A DNA stretch of 64,000 nt from Ferrimonas balearica (GCF_019802085.1 NZ_JAHVHV010000006.1:1-64000), one strand, 5' to 3'; shown: positions 44,250 through 54,160, numbered from the stretch's first letter. The notes: generated by a model not told the origin, from the letters alone. Translations and numbers: made by a program.

Positions 44250-44804
44250 TTAGCCGATGCGGGACAGTTTGAGCAGCTTGCGCAGGTCCGCCAGCAGGTC
44301 GCGTCCCTGCTGAATTTGCGCCGGCTGGTCGGCCACGGCCGGGTAGGCCATCACCCACTGCCCCAGGGGATCCACCACCACCAGGGCGTGTCCGGCCAGG
44401 GCCGCCTGCAGCGCCGGGCTGGCCGGCGCGGCGGCGAGCTGATGCTCGGTCAGTTGCGCCTGCAGGGTGGGATCACTGTGTTCAGTCAGGTAGACCAGGG
44501 GCACCACGCGGTCCTGCTCACGGCCCAGGGCGATGTGGGCCTGGCGCACCGCCGCCAGGCGATCCTGGCAGGCCGCCCGGCACTGGTCGGGAAGCAGGGT
44601 GATGATCTGCCACTGCCGTTCAGCCGGGTTGGCCACCGACAGGGTCTGGTAGGAGAGGCCGTCGAGCAGTTGGCCCCGATTGGTGGTGCCGCCCTGGTAC
44701 CAGCCCTGGGTCAGGAACAGGTAGGCCAGGGCCACCGGGAGAACGAACGCCGCCAACAGCACGATGAGCGTGCGCTTCGCGGTACCTGATGCGTGGGAGT
44801 TCAT
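44250..44804 (-). CDS. membrane-anchored protein associated with cytochrome oxidase assembly
   Basis: A 184-residue protein with one N-terminal helix (LIVLLAAFVLPVALAYLFL) and a periplasmic part containing DQCRAACQDRL, a C-x3-C motif spaced like the SCO copper motif, and GHALVVVDPLGQWVMAYP, reminiscent of thioredoxin-like folds. A protein of this size is often found between surf1 and ctaA in Pseudomonas and Shewanella. Role in copper or haem insertion is inferred from context only. Confidence 0.75.
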   Translation of the reverse strand: MNSHASGTAKRTLIVLLAAFVLPVALAYLFLTQGWYQGGTTNRGQLLDGLSYQTLSVANPAERQWQIITLLPDQCRAACQDRLAAVRQAHIALGREQDRVVPLVYLTEHSDPTLQAQLTEHQLAAAPASPALQAALAGHALVVVDPLGQWVMAYPAVADQPAQIQQGRDLLADLRKLLKLSRIG

Positions 44805-44861
44805 GGAGGCTCCTCTTATCCACTTCCACTGCGACCACCGGTACCGCGGGTGGCCAAAACC

Positions 44862-45581
44862 TTATGTTTCCAACCTATCGGCCTTCACCGGCCCTTGCAA
44901 GCGCCCGCGCCGCAGCACCGCCAGAACCACCAGCACCAAACCCACCGCCAGGCCGAACCATTGCAGGGCATAGCCCTGATGTTTCTCCGGGCTGAGGTTG
45001 ATCGGTCGCCAGGGACGGGCAAACCCCAGTTCGGATGGCTGCTCCACCAGCAGCACCGCGTCCAGCACCGACTGGCTCCATTGCTGGGAGAGGGCATCAA
45101 ACGCCAGGGCCTGGATGCGGGTGACCGGCCCCGGCTCCGCCTGCAGGCGGTGGTTCAGGGGGTTGTGCCCCACCCGGTAGAGCCGGCCGGTCACCGTCAG
45201 TCGGTCGGGAACCGCTGGCAGCTCGGGCAAGGCGCGGCTGCCCCGGGGTACGGGAACAAAGCCCAGATCCAACAGCAGCCAGGGGCCGCCCTTATCCGCC
45301 TCAAACGGCAGCAACCAGCGGTACCCCACCTGCCCATCCAGGGTCTGATTGTCCAGCAGTAGACTGTTCTGGGGGTGGGTCTGGCCGCTGAGGCTCAGCC
45401 GGTAACCGGCCAGGTCGTTGTGCGTAGGAGGCCAGCTCAGGCTCTGGTGTGCCCGGGCCTCGAGCTGGGCCATCAAGGTCCGCTTCTCCGCGGCCCGGTC
45501 CAGCTGCCACAGCCCCAGCTTGACCAGCACGGCGAAGGCCAGCACAGTGAGAGACAGGGCCAGGCCGACGCGAAAGGTCAT
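44862..45581 (-). CDS. SURF1-family cytochrome oxidase biogenesis protein
   Basis: SURF1 helps insert haem A into subunit I. The 239-residue protein has the classic two-helix layout: N-terminal FRVGLALSLTVLAFAVLVKLG with LGLWQLDRAAEKR, and a C-terminal helix AVGLVLVVLAV. The motifs GYRWLLPF, LDLGFVPVPRG and NHRLQAEPGP are family-typical. ATG 45581 with GGGGG upstream is preferred over GTG 45587. Confidence 0.93.
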   Translation of the reverse strand: MTFRVGLALSLTVLAFAVLVKLGLWQLDRAAEKRTLMAQLEARAHQSLSWPPTHNDLAGYRLSLSGQTHPQNSLLLDNQTLDGQVGYRWLLPFEADKGGPWLLLDLGFVPVPRGSRALPELPAVPDRLTVTGRLYRVGHNPLNHRLQAEPGPVTRIQALAFDALSQQWSQSVLDAVLLVEQPSELGFARPWRPINLSPEKHQGYALQWFGLAVGLVLVVLAVLRRGRLQGPVKADRLET

Positions 45582-45614
45582 GCCCACCCCCTTTGGTCAC
45601 GAAAAGGAGCCTTT

Positions 45615-45824
45615 GTGATTACTGCGTTCAAGACACTCATCGTACTGCTGCTGCTCTATATCCTGTTCAGCCTGGCCCGAGCGGGCTTGGCCATGATCCG
45701 GGGGGGCGAGACCTCCATGACCCACTATCTGGGTCGCCGGGTTGGTCTCTCCGCCCTGGTACTGGTTCTGCTGGTGATCGCCCTGGCCGCCGGCTGGCTG
45801 CCGGTCAATCCCCGCCCCTACTGA
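45615..45824 (+). CDS. small two-helix membrane protein (DUF2909-like)
   Basis: GTG 45615, preceded by AAAAGGAG, opens a 69-residue protein with two membrane helices (about 4-26 and 44-63) and the connecting segment AMIRGGETSMTHYLGRRVGL. This matches the DUF2909 twin-helix proteins I recall between surf1 and coxC in many proteobacteria. It is the only plus-strand gene in the cytochrome oxidase region, divergent from surf1 and convergent with coxC. Confidence 0.8.
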   Translation: MITAFKTLIVLLLLYILFSLARAGLAMIRGGETSMTHYLGRRVGLSALVLVLLVIALAAGWLPVNPRPY

Positions 45825-45831
45825 GCAAAAC

Positions 45832-45856
45832 GGGTGCGCCAGGGCGCACCCGCTCT
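45832..45856. terminator. terminator between the DUF2909-like gene and coxC
   Basis: GGGTGCGC / GCGCACCC stem with a CAGG loop; on the minus strand it is followed by GTTTTGC and on the plus strand by GCTCTTT, so it likely serves mainly the minus-strand cox operon. Confidence 0.65.
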
Positions 45857-45870
45857 TTCAGCCTGTCGCC

Positions 45871-46743
45871 TCAGAGTACGTAGACGAAGACGAACAGGCA
45901 GATCCACACCACATCCACGAAGTGCCAGTACCAGCTGGTGGCCTGGAAGCCGAAGTGGCTCTCCGGGGTGAAGTGGCCCTTGAGCACCCGGAAGAACATC
46001 ACGATCAGCATGATGGTGCCCAGGGTCACGTGCATGCCGTGGAAGCCGGTCAGCAGGAAGAAGGTGTTGCCGTAGATCCCCGAGTCCAGGGTCAGCCCCA
46101 TCTCGGTGTAGGCGTGGACGTACTCCTCCACCTGCAGAAACAGAAACGCCGCCCCCAGCAGGATGGTGATCCCCAGCCAGGCGGTGAGCACGCGGCGTTT
46201 GTTGTTCTCCAGCGCCACGTGCGCCACGTGCAGGGTGACCGAGGAGATCACCAGGATGATGGTGTTGTAGAGCGGCAGGCCGCCCCAACCCATGGCCTGG
46301 GTCTGGGTGCCGTCCGGCGTGGTCTCCAGCGGCCACACCGCCTCGAAGGCGGGCCAGAGCACTTCGCTGGTCATGGCGTTGTTGCTGGCGCCCCCCAGCC
46401 AGGGGATGGCCACCATGCGGGCGTAGAACAGGGCGCCGAAGAAGGCGGCGAAGAACATCACCTCGGAGAAGATGAACCAGCTCATCCCCTGGCGGAAAGA
46501 GCGATCCATCTGCGCCGAGTAGAGTCCGCCCATGGACTCGTCGATGACGTTGCGGAACCAGCCCACCACCATAAAGAGGATGACGGCGATGCCGGCCAGC
46601 AGGATGTAGCCGCCGATGCCGCCGCCCTTGGAGAGGCCAGAAACGTAGTTGGCCGCCCCCAGGGCGATCAGAAACAGGCCGATGGCGCCGACAATGGGCC
46701 AGGGGCTCTGGGCGGGCACATAGTATCTTTCGTGTTGACTCAT
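45871..46743 (-). CDS. coxC: cytochrome c oxidase subunit III
   Basis: A 290-residue seven-helix subunit III: WFIFSEVMFFAAFFGALFYAR, LNNTTP-type region TTPDGTQ, HVALENNKRR, TGFHGMHVTLGT and the C-terminal HFVDVVWICLFVFVY. ATG 46743 has AAGGAGA upstream. It ends the coxB-coxA-ctaG-coxC operon, the order usual for proteobacterial aa3 oxidases. Confidence 0.96.
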   Translation of the reverse strand: MSQHERYYVPAQSPWPIVGAIGLFLIALGAANYVSGLSKGGGIGGYILLAGIAVILFMVVGWFRNVIDESMGGLYSAQMDRSFRQGMSWFIFSEVMFFAAFFGALFYARMVAIPWLGGASNNAMTSEVLWPAFEAVWPLETTPDGTQTQAMGWGGLPLYNTIILVISSVTLHVAHVALENNKRRVLTAWLGITILLGAAFLFLQVEEYVHAYTEMGLTLDSGIYGNTFFLLTGFHGMHVTLGTIMLIVMFFRVLKGHFTPESHFGFQATSWYWHFVDVVWICLFVFVYVL

Positions 46744-46753
46744 GTTGGTCTCC

Positions 46754-47305
46754 TTACCCACGCTCACTGACCTTGTCGGTGATGTTGTAGAGCGTGTAAG
46801 ACAGGGTCACGGTTTGGATCTCCGGCGGCAGCGCCGGATCCAGATAGAACAGCAATCCCAACTCCGCGTCCTCCCCCGCCGCCAGCGGCTGCTGGTTAAA
46901 GCAGAAGCACTCAACCTTGGAGAAGTAGAGCGCTCCGGTACCGGGGCTGACCGAGGGGATGGCCTGACCGACGGTGTCGGCGCCGGACAGGTTCTTGGCG
47001 TAGAAGGCCACCTGGCGGCTCTCACCGGGGTGCACCTTGAGGCGGTTGACCACCGGCTTGAACTCCCAGGGCATGTCACCCTGGACCCGGGCGATGAACT
47101 CCACGGTCACCACCCGGTCCGGGTCCACCTGGCTGCTCTGGGCCGCCACCTCGCCGGAAGTCTTGCCGTTGATGCCGGTGATCTCGCAGAACACGTCGTA
47201 CAGCGGCACCAGGGCAAAGCCGAAGCCGAACATCCCCACCACCACCGCTACCAGGGTGGTGATGAGGCGCGCATTGTTAGGACGTTTTGCCATGGCGTTG
47301 CTCAC
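46754..47305 (-). CDS. ctaG: cytochrome c oxidase assembly protein Cox11/CtaG
   Basis: CtaG inserts copper into the CuB centre of subunit I. The 183-residue protein has one membrane helix followed by [20 protein letters not shown] and the copper-binding motif [13 protein letters not shown] 47305 overlaps the coxA stop (GTGA); an ATG at 47293, four codons in, is the alternative. Confidence 0.94.
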   Translation of the reverse strand: MSNAMAKRPNNARLITTLVAVVVGMFGFGFALVPLYDVFCEITGINGKTSGEVAAQSSQVDPDRVVTVEFIARVQGDMPWEFKPVVNRLKVHPGESRQVAFYAKNLSGADTVGQAIPSVSPGTGALYFSKVECFCFNQQPLAAGEDAELGLLFYLDPALPPEIQTVTLSYTLYNITDKVSERG

Positions 47306-48924
47306 TTCACCTGGGGCGGGGTGTCAAAGGTGTGCAGCGGCGCCGGTGAGGGCACCGTCCACTCCAGCCCCTCGGCCCCCTCCCAGGGCTTGGCCTTGGC
47401 CTTCTCCCCGCCGCGGATGCACTTGAGCACCACCGCCAGGAAGATGAGCTGGGACAAACCGAAGGCGAAGCCACCGATAGAGACCACCTGGTTGATGTCG
47501 GCGAACTGCAGGGCGTAGTCCGGGATCCGTCGCGGCATCCCCGCCAGCCCCAGGAAGTGCATGGGGAAGAACAGCACGTTCACCGAGATGATGGAGGTCC
47601 AGAAGTGCCAGCGGGCCAGGCGCTCGGAGTACATGTGGCCGGTCCATTTGGGCAGCCAGTAGTAGGCTCCGGCCATGATGGAGAACACCGCCCCGGTCAC
47701 CAGCACGTAGTGGAAGTGGGCCACCACGAAGTAGGTGTCGTGGTACTGGAAGTCCACCGGGGTGATCGCCAGCATCAAGCCGGAGAGGCCCCCGATGGTG
47801 AACAGCACGATAAAGGCCAGGGCGAACAGCATAGGCGCTTCGAAACTGATGGCGCCGCGCCACATGGTGGCCACCCAGTTGAACACCTTCACCCCGGTGG
47901 GCACCGAGATCAGCATGGTGCAGTACATGAAGAACAGCTCCGCCGCCACCGGCATCCCCGTGGTGAACATGTGGTGGGCCCAGACGATGAACGACAGTCC
48001 GGCGATGGAGGCGGTGGCGTACACCATGGAGGCGTAGCCAAACAGCTTCTTGCGGGAGAACGCCGGCACGATGGCGGAGATCACCCCGAAGGCCGGCAGG
48101 ATCATGATGTACACCTCGGGGTGGCCGAAGAACCAGAAGATGTGCTGGAACATCACCGGATCCCCGCCCCCGGCGGCATCAAAGAAGCTGGTGCCGAAGT
48201 ACTTGTCGGTCAGCACCATAGTCACCACCCCCGCCAGCACCGGCATCACCGCAATCAGCAAAAAGGCGGTGATGAGCCAGGTCCAGACGAACAGCGGCAG
48301 CTTCATCCAGGTCATCCCAGGGGCCCGCAGGTTGACGATGGTGACGACGACGTTGATGGCGCCCATGATGGAGCTGATCCCCATGATGTGCACCGAGAAG
48401 ACGAACAGCGCGGTGGAGTCGCCACTGAAGGTGGTGGACAGCGGTGCGTAGAAGGTCCAGCCGAAGGCCGGGCCGCCCCCCTCCATAAAGAGGCTGCCAA
48501 TCAGCAAGGCGAAGGCGAACGGCAGGATCCAGAAGCTCCAGTTGTTCATCCGCGGCAAGGCCATGTCGGGCGCCCCGATCATCATGGGGATCATCCAGTT
48601 GGCCAGGCCGGTAAAGGCCGGCATCACGGCGCCGAACACCATGATCAGGCCGTGCACCGTGGTCATCTGATTAAAGAAGTGGGGATCCACCAGCTGCATC
48701 CCGGGTTGGAACAGCTCGGCGCGGATCACCATGGCCATGGCCCCACCGGTCAGGAACATGATGAAGCTGAACCAGAGGTAGAGCGAGCCGATGTCTTTGT
48801 GATTGGTGGTAAACAGCCAGCGCTTGAGGCCGGTGGCATGATGCTCATCATGCCCGTGGTGCTCCTCGACCGCGCCGGGACGATCCAGCTCTTCGACTGG
48901 ATTTTCATGTACGACAGTATTCAT
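47302..48924 (-). CDS. coxA: cytochrome c oxidase subunit I
   Basis: Catalytic subunit with haem a, haem a3 and CuB. The 540-residue protein has twelve helices and the diagnostic [17 protein letters not shown] and [24 protein letters not shown] for CuB and haem histidines, and the K-channel region. N-terminal about 35 residues are His/Glu-rich ([13 protein letters not shown]). Overlaps ctaG by four bases. Confidence 0.97.
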   Translation of the reverse strand: MNTVVHENPVEELDRPGAVEEHHGHDEHHATGLKRWLFTTNHKDIGSLYLWFSFIMFLTGGAMAMVIRAELFQPGMQLVDPHFFNQMTTVHGLIMVFGAVMPAFTGLANWMIPMMIGAPDMALPRMNNWSFWILPFAFALLIGSLFMEGGGPAFGWTFYAPLSTTFSGDSTALFVFSVHIMGISSIMGAINVVVTIVNLRAPGMTWMKLPLFVWTWLITAFLLIAVMPVLAGVVTMVLTDKYFGTSFFDAAGGGDPVMFQHIFWFFGHPEVYIMILPAFGVISAIVPAFSRKKLFGYASMVYATASIAGLSFIVWAHHMFTTGMPVAAELFFMYCTMLISVPTGVKVFNWVATMWRGAISFEAPMLFALAFIVLFTIGGLSGLMLAITPVDFQYHDTYFVVAHFHYVLVTGAVFSIMAGAYYWLPKWTGHMYSERLARWHFWTSIISVNVLFFPMHFLGLAGMPRRIPDYALQFADINQVVSIGGFAFGLSQLIFLAVVLKCIRGGEKAKAKPWEGAEGLEWTVPSPAPLHTFDTPPQVK

Positions 48925-48938
48925 TCCCTTGTCTCCTG

Positions 48939-50063
48939 CTACTGGCCCAGGGCCTCGGCCACCTCGGCGGTCTGAACCACGTCGCCGGTCTGGTTATCCC
49001 ACGCGTTGCGCTGGAAGGTGATCACCGCGGCCAGCTCCTTGAGGGTCAGCTGACTGCCGAAGGCCTGCATGGCGGTGCCCGCCTTGCCGTTGACCACGAT
49101 GTCGATGTGTTCACCGATGGCACCGACGGCGATGGGGCTGCCGCTGATGGCGGGGAAGACCCCCTGCAGGCCCATGCCGTTGGGCTGATGGCAGGCGGCA
49201 CAGCGGCCGGTGTAGACCTGCTCGCCCAGGGCCATGGACTCATCCAGGGTCAGGGTTTGCGCCAGGGAGGCCTGCTCCGCCTCGGCGGCAACCAGGGTGG
49301 CCTGCTCCTGCTCGGCCAGCCAGGCATCGAACTCCGACTCCGGCAGCACTTCGACCACCACCGGCATAAAGCCATGGTCCTTGCCGCACAGCTCGGCGCA
49401 CTGGCCCCGGTAGGTGCCGGGTTTGTCCACCTTGGTCCAGGCCTCGTTGATGAAGCCGGGATTGGCGTCCTTTTTCACGGCGAAGGCCGGCACCCACCAG
49501 GAGTGGATGACGTCGTCGGAGGTCAGCAGGAAACGCACCTTGCGGTTGGCGGGGATCACCAGCGGCTTGTCCACCTCCAGGAGGTAGTTCTCCCCCTTGG
49601 CCTCGGCGTTGGCGATCTGCTCCGCCGGGGTGGACATCAGGCTGTAGAACTCGACCTCATGGTCGAAGTACTTGTAGTGCCACTTCCACTGGGACCCGGT
49701 GACCTGGATGGTGAGATCCGCATCGGAGGGATCCTCCATGGCGATCAGGGTACTGGTGGCGGGCACCGCCATGCCGATGAGGATCAGGAACGGGATCACC
49801 GTCCAGAGGATCTCCACCTTGGTGCTTTCATGGAAATGCGCAGGGACTGCGCCTTTGGATTTGCGGTGCCGGATCAGGGCATAGATCATCACCCCGAACA
49901 CCACAGCGGCAATCACGCAACAGATGTAGAAAATGGTCATGTGCAGGCCGTAGACCTGCTGACTGATCTCGGTGACGCCGGGACTCATGTTCCAGCTCAT
50001 CGATTCAGCCATCGATGGCGCGGCCACCAGGGCGGACAAGCCACCCAACAGCTTGGACTTCAC
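48939..50063 (-). CDS. coxB: cytochrome c oxidase subunit II with fused cytochrome c domain
   Basis: Subunit II, 374 residues: signal peptide (to about 19), two helices, a cupredoxin domain with the CuA ligands (C222 and C226 in [12 protein letters not shown], His in DVIHSWW) and a C-terminal cytochrome c domain with haem motif C288-A-A-C291-H292. The fusion marks a caa3-type enzyme. First gene of the operon; 254 bases of non-coding DNA precede it. Confidence 0.95.
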   Translation of the reverse strand: MKSKLLGGLSALVAAPSMAESMSWNMSPGVTEISQQVYGLHMTIFYICCVIAAVVFGVMIYALIRHRKSKGAVPAHFHESTKVEILWTVIPFLILIGMAVPATSTLIAMEDPSDADLTIQVTGSQWKWHYKYFDHEVEFYSLMSTPAEQIANAEAKGENYLLEVDKPLVIPANRKVRFLLTSDDVIHSWWVPAFAVKKDANPGFINEAWTKVDKPGTYRGQCAELCGKDHGFMPVVVEVLPESEFDAWLAEQEQATLVAAEAEQASLAQTLTLDESMALGEQVYTGRCAACHQPNGMGLQGVFPAISGSPIAVGAIGEHIDIVVNGKAGTAMQAFGSQLTLKELAAVITFQRNAWDNQTGDVVQTAEVAEALGQ

Positions 50064-50267
50064 AGATGTTCTCCTCTGACTATTGCTTTCGCAACGTCCA
50101 GAGAAGAGCGTTCACAGCACGACTTGGCTCCATGTCAGCTCCCCTCCCCAAAAGGGCTCGGGCATACGCTTCACTGCTTACGTAACTGCTGCCTTACGGC
50201 CGTCTTTACTCACGTTATTGGAATTTTGGCGGTATCGACGAACCCTAAGCTACAAGCTGAGGCAAGG

Positions 50268-50281
50268 TTGATCAAGATCAC
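50268..50281. promoter_or_regulatory. FNR/CRP-like half-palindrome upstream of coxB
   Basis: TTGAT-n4-ATCAC matches the FNR/EtrA box (TTGAT-n4-ATCAA) at 9 of 10 positions; read on the other strand, TGTGATCTTGATCAAC is also an 8 of 10 CRP site. It is about 205 bases before the coxB ATG and about 36 after the sulA stop. The rest of 50064-50317 shows no ORF or clear promoter. Confidence 0.4.
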
Positions 50282-50317
50282 AACTTGGCCGTCAGGGGCG
50301 TGTTAGACCCCCGAGGC

Positions 50318-50773
50318 TCAGTGAACCGGGTTCGCCAGCTCCAGGGGGTGGGACTGGCCGGATTCGAACAGAAAGGCGGGGCAGTGAGCCCGGCGGGAGA
50401 CCAGCTCCAGACGGCGGCGATCCCGGCTGTCCAGCTGGGGCACCCAGGCCAGGGCCACGGCGCAGGTGTGGCCGGAGACCGCCTGTTCCAGCGCCCATTG
50501 GGCGGCGACATCATCGTCGCAGCGCACCTGCAGCACCCGGTTGAGATCCACCCCGGCGTCGGCCAGGACGGATTTCCAGTCAAAGGCGGGGGGATTGATC
50601 AGCAGCAGCCAACGGGGCGCTCGACTGAGATCCGCCAGCTGGGGCGCCAGCGTCGCCAGGGCGTGACGACCGGCGTCATCCCCCTGACTGAGATGCTGCA
50701 CCTGTTGCCAGTCCAGCCCGCTTTGCTGCCACAGGCCGGGGTGTCGACGTCGCGTTCCCTGCTGCATGGTCAT
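50318..50773 (-). CDS. sulA: SulA-like cell division inhibitor
   Basis: Predicted SOS-induced inhibitor of FtsZ assembly. The 151-residue protein has the SulA-family core RWLLLINPPAFDWKSVLADAGVDLNRVL and a conserved Trp/Leu stretch (ALEQAVSGHTCAVALAWVPQLD). ATG 50773 overlaps the lexA stop (TAATG), with GGAGA upstream, so it is cotranscribed with lexA and controlled by the two LexA boxes. The similarity to E. coli SulA is distant. Confidence 0.82.
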   Translation of the reverse strand: MTMQQGTRRRHPGLWQQSGLDWQQVQHLSQGDDAGRHALATLAPQLADLSRAPRWLLLINPPAFDWKSVLADAGVDLNRVLQVRCDDDVAAQWALEQAVSGHTCAVALAWVPQLDSRDRRRLELVSRRAHCPAFLFESGQSHPLELANPVH

Positions 50774-51396
50774 TATTGCCAATCTCCGTTGCGCACCACG
50801 CCCACCGCCAAGCCTTCGATGGCCAGGGGCGTCTGTTCCAAATCCACCACGATGGGCTGATAGTCGCTGTTCTCGGCGTGCAGATAGACGACATTGCCCT
50901 TGCGCTCGAAGCGCTTCACCGTGACCTCCTCCTCCCCCACCCGGGCGACGATCACCTGGCCGTTGCGGGCCTCCCGGGTCTGGTGGACCGCCAGCAGATC
51001 GCCGTCGAGGATGCCGATCTCCTTCATCGAATCCCCCCGCACCCGCAGCAGGTAATCGGCGGCGGGGCTGAACAGGCTGGCGTCCATCTTGTAGTGGGAC
51101 TCGACGTGCTCCTGGGCCAGGATGGGCTCACCGGCGGCCACCCGACCGATGAGCGGCAGGCCCAGCTGCTCCGGATCCGGCTCGTTGTAGAGCAGGCGGA
51201 TCCCCCGGGAAGTCCCGGGGACAATCTCGATAAAGCCTTTGCGGGCCAGGGCCTTCAAGTGTTCTTCGGCGGCGTTGGCGCTCTTGAAACCCAACTGGCG
51301 GGCGATCTCGGCCCGGGTCGGCGGCATGCCGGTGTCCTGCATGTGCTGTCGCACCAGATCGAACACCTGATTCTGGCGGGGGGTGAGTGGCTTCAT
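50773..51396 (-). CDS. lexA: LexA repressor
   Basis: SOS master repressor. The 207-residue protein is very close to E. coli LexA: winged helix [24 protein letters not shown] (about 28-50), autocleavage site A88-G89, catalytic Ser123 in [10 protein letters not shown] and Lys161 in VTVKRF. ATG 51396 gives the family N-terminus MKPLTPRQ; a longer in-frame start at 51441 lies among the LexA boxes. Confidence 0.97.
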   Translation of the reverse strand: MKPLTPRQNQVFDLVRQHMQDTGMPPTRAEIARQLGFKSANAAEEHLKALARKGFIEIVPGTSRGIRLLYNEPDPEQLGLPLIGRVAAGEPILAQEHVESHYKMDASLFSPAADYLLRVRGDSMKEIGILDGDLLAVHQTREARNGQVIVARVGEEEVTVKRFERKGNVVYLHAENSDYQPIVVDLEQTPLAIEGLAVGVVRNGDWQ

Positions 51397-51427
51397 GCGG
51401 TCTCGCTCCTGGGGATTGGGCCGAAAT

Positions 51428-51469
51428 CCCTGTTTATTCATACAGTAGATACTGTGAGTATATACAGCA
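51428..51469. promoter_or_regulatory. two LexA boxes upstream of lexA
   Basis: Box 1 at 51428-51447 (CTG-n10-CAG within CCCTGTTTATTCATACAGTA) and box 2 at 51450-51469 (TACTGTGAGTATATACAGCA). Their centres are 22 bases apart, close to the tandem boxes before E. coli lexA. Both have the CTGT-n8-ACAG core. The remainder of 51397-51694, up to plsB, has no ORF and only weak promoter-like elements. Confidence 0.92.
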
Positions 51470-51694
51470 TGATGATTATTTCAACAGGGAAGACCAAAAC
51501 ATATGTTGTTGTTCTGCCAGCAGGAGTCACCCCTTTCGGGGGGCCACACCCTAAGGCCCGACCCTACAGCAGATCCGACCAGCCTCCTGGAGCGGAGCTT
51601 TTCTCACCTTCGATTGTGTCGCCCCTGCCCCCGGGTCGCCTTTCGGTGTAAACTCTGCCCCAATTCCGTCAGCCCAAAATAAGAAGCACACTGC

Positions 51695-54106
51695 GTGAAT
51701 CACAACACTATTGCGGCGTGGCAGCAGCCACTCCGATGGGCCCAGAAGGCCCTGGTCACCAGTAAGGCGGTCCCGGAAGATCCCATCGCTGAACTGGATC
51801 TCGACCCCCAACGCCCCCTGGTGTACGTCCTGCCCCACGAGTCTTTCTCCGACCGTCTGGCGCTGCACGAGTGCTGCCAGAAGCTGGGCCTGCCGAGCCC
51901 CTTCGAGCCTTTGGTGATCAAGGGCGAAAACGTCAGCCGTATCATCGCCCTGGAACCGGCGCAACTGCTGTTCGGCCAGGGGCGCACCACCGACTTCAAG
52001 GCCCGCTTCGAGCGCCTGCTGGCAATGCACCGCGAGCACGAAGACCTCGATGTCCAGGTGGTGCCGGTCAGCCTGCTGTGGGGCCGCAACCCCGGCAAAG
52101 GGGAGGAGAGCGTCAGCGCCACCCTGCTGAACAAGAAAAACCCCACCTGGCTGCGCAAGACCGTCATCCTGGCGATGCTGGGGCGGGACAACTTCATCCG
52201 CTTCTCCCGCGCCGTCTCCCTGCGCCATATGGCGGACCAACACGGCACCGACGGCACCATCGCCAACAAGCTGGCCCGGGTTGCCCGGGTGCACTTCGGT
52301 CGTCAGCGCACCGTGGCCACCGGCCCGCGCCTGCCGGACCGTCAGGCCCTGTTCCACAGCCTGCTGGCCTCCCCGGCCATCAAGGAGGCGATCGCCGACG
52401 AGGCCAAGAGCAAGAAGATCTCCGAACAGAAAGCCCGGGCGCGGGCCCGGGAGTACCTGGAGGAGATCGCCGCCGACTACTCCGACAGCCTGACCCGCAT
52501 CGGGGACCGCATCCTCTCCTGGCTGTGGAACAAGCTGTACAGCGGGTTGAACGTGCGCGGCGCCGAGCAGGTGCGGCAGCTGTCCCAGGACGGCCACGAG
52601 ATCGTCTTTGTGCCCTGCCACCGCAGCCACATGGACTACCTGCTGCTCTCCTACGTGATCTACCGCCAGGGCATGGTGCCCCCGCACATCGCCGCCGGGG
52701 TGAACCTCAACTTCTGGCCCGCCGGCCCCATCTTCCGCCGCGGCGGCGCCTTCTTCATCCGCCGCTCCTTCAAGGGCAACAAGCTCTACTCCGCGGTGTT
52801 CCGCGAGTACCTGGACCAGCTGTTCAAGCGCGGCTACTCGGTGGAGTACTTCTGCGAAGGGGGACGCTCACGCACCGGTCGTCTGCTGCCGCCCAAGACC
52901 GGCATGATCGCCATGACGGTCAACAGCGTGCTGCGGGGCCTGGAGCGTCCGGTCACCCTGGTGCCGGTCTACCTGGGCTACGACCACGTGATGGAGGTCT
53001 CCACCTACCACAAGGAGCTGGCGGGCAAGAAGAAGGAGAAAGAGAGCGCCTGGCAGGTGTTCTCCGCCATCCGCAAGCTTCGGGATTACGGCCAGGGCTA
53101 CGTCAACTTCGGCGCCCCCATCACCCTGCACCACTTCCTCAATGAGCACGCTCCCAGCTGGCGAGAGGACACCGCCGACGGGGATCTCAAGCACACCTGG
53201 ATGACCCCGACGGTGAACAAGCTGGCCAACCAGGTGATGACCCACATCAACGATGCGGCCGCCGCCTCCGCCATGACCCTGACCGCCAGCATCCTGCTGG
53301 CCACCGAGCAGCACGCCATGCCCCGCAAGGCACTGGAAAAGCAGCTGGATCTCTACCTGGATCTGCTGCGGGCGGTGCCCTACACCCCGCTGGCCACGGC
53401 GCCGGAGGGGGACGGCGAGGCGGTGCTCAAGCAGGTGCTGGATCTCAACAAGTTCCACGTCAGCCAGGACGCCATGGGGGAGATCATCTCCGTCCATGAG
53501 GGCAACGCCGTCAGCCTGACCTACTACCGCAACAACACCCTGCACCTGCTGGTGCTGCCGGCCCTGATGGCCAGCCTGTTGCTGCGCAAGGGCTGCATCG
53601 AGCGGGACACCCTGCTGGCCGAAACCAAGGCGCTCTACCCGCTGCTGGAAGCGGAGCTCTTTATGGGTCTGGAGGGCGAGGAGCTGGACAGCTACCTCAA
53701 CGCCCTACTCAACGAGTTCATCCGCCTGGAGATCCTGGAGGATTGCCAGGAGGGGCTGGTGCCGCGCCAGAGCCGCCGGGCCGAACTGCACAACCTGGCC
53801 AACCAGGTGCAGGAGACCCTGCAACGCTACGCCATCGTGCTGTCGCGCCTGCAGCAGGAGCCGGAGATCGAGCGAGGCACCCTGGAGAAGGAGAGCCAGG
53901 CCCTGGCCGAGCGGCTGTCCAAGCTGCACGGGATCAGCGCCCCGGAGTTTTTCGACAAGAAGGTGTTCACCACCCTCACCACCCGGCTCAAGGATCAGGG
54001 CTACCTGGGGGAGGACGCAGATCGGGCCAAGGTGGCGGCCCTGGCCGAAACCACCCTGGCGCTCATCCCCGCTACCATTCAGAACAGCATCCTGCATCGG
54101 GACTGA
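51695..54106 (+). CDS. plsB: glycerol-3-phosphate acyltransferase
   Basis: PlsB makes 1-acyl-glycerol-3-phosphate, the first step of phospholipid synthesis, using acyl-ACP or acyl-CoA at the inner membrane. The 803-residue protein has the acyltransferase motif H309-x4-D314 in CHRSHMDYLL, block II GAFFIRRSFKGN, block III EYFCEGGRSRTGRLLPPKTGM and block IV VTLVPVYLGYD. GTG start at 51695 with a poor ribosome site. Divergent from lexA, as in E. coli. Confidence 0.96.
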   Translation: MNHNTIAAWQQPLRWAQKALVTSKAVPEDPIAELDLDPQRPLVYVLPHESFSDRLALHECCQKLGLPSPFEPLVIKGENVSRIIALEPAQLLFGQGRTTDFKARFERLLAMHREHEDLDVQVVPVSLLWGRNPGKGEESVSATLLNKKNPTWLRKTVILAMLGRDNFIRFSRAVSLRHMADQHGTDGTIANKLARVARVHFGRQRTVATGPRLPDRQALFHSLLASPAIKEAIADEAKSKKISEQKARARAREYLEEIAADYSDSLTRIGDRILSWLWNKLYSGLNVRGAEQVRQLSQDGHEIVFVPCHRSHMDYLLLSYVIYRQGMVPPHIAAGVNLNFWPAGPIFRRGGAFFIRRSFKGNKLYSAVFREYLDQLFKRGYSVEYFCEGGRSRTGRLLPPKTGMIAMTVNSVLRGLERPVTLVPVYLGYDHVMEVSTYHKELAGKKKEKESAWQVFSAIRKLRDYGQGYVNFGAPITLHHFLNEHAPSWREDTADGDLKHTWMTPTVNKLANQVMTHINDAAAASAMTLTASILLATEQHAMPRKALEKQLDLYLDLLRAVPYTPLATAPEGDGEAVLKQVLDLNKFHVSQDAMGEIISVHEGNAVSLTYYRNNTLHLLVLPALMASLLLRKGCIERDTLLAETKALYPLLEAELFMGLEGEELDSYLNALLNEFIRLEILEDCQEGLVPRQSRRAELHNLANQVQETLQRYAIVLSRLQQEPEIERGTLEKESQALAERLSKLHGISAPEFFDKKVFTTLTTRLKDQGYLGEDADRAKVAALAETTLALIPATIQNSILHRD

Positions 54107-54123
54107 CGGGGCACCTTAAGCAC

Positions 54124-54148
54124 AAGGGCGGGTCATCCCGCCCTTTTT
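54124..54148 (+). terminator. terminator after plsB
   Basis: AAGGGCGGG / CCCGCCCTTTTT stem with a TCAT loop, 17 bases after the plsB stop and 12 before the next ATG. Confidence 0.88.
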
Positions 54149-54160
54149 CATTGAGCCGAC

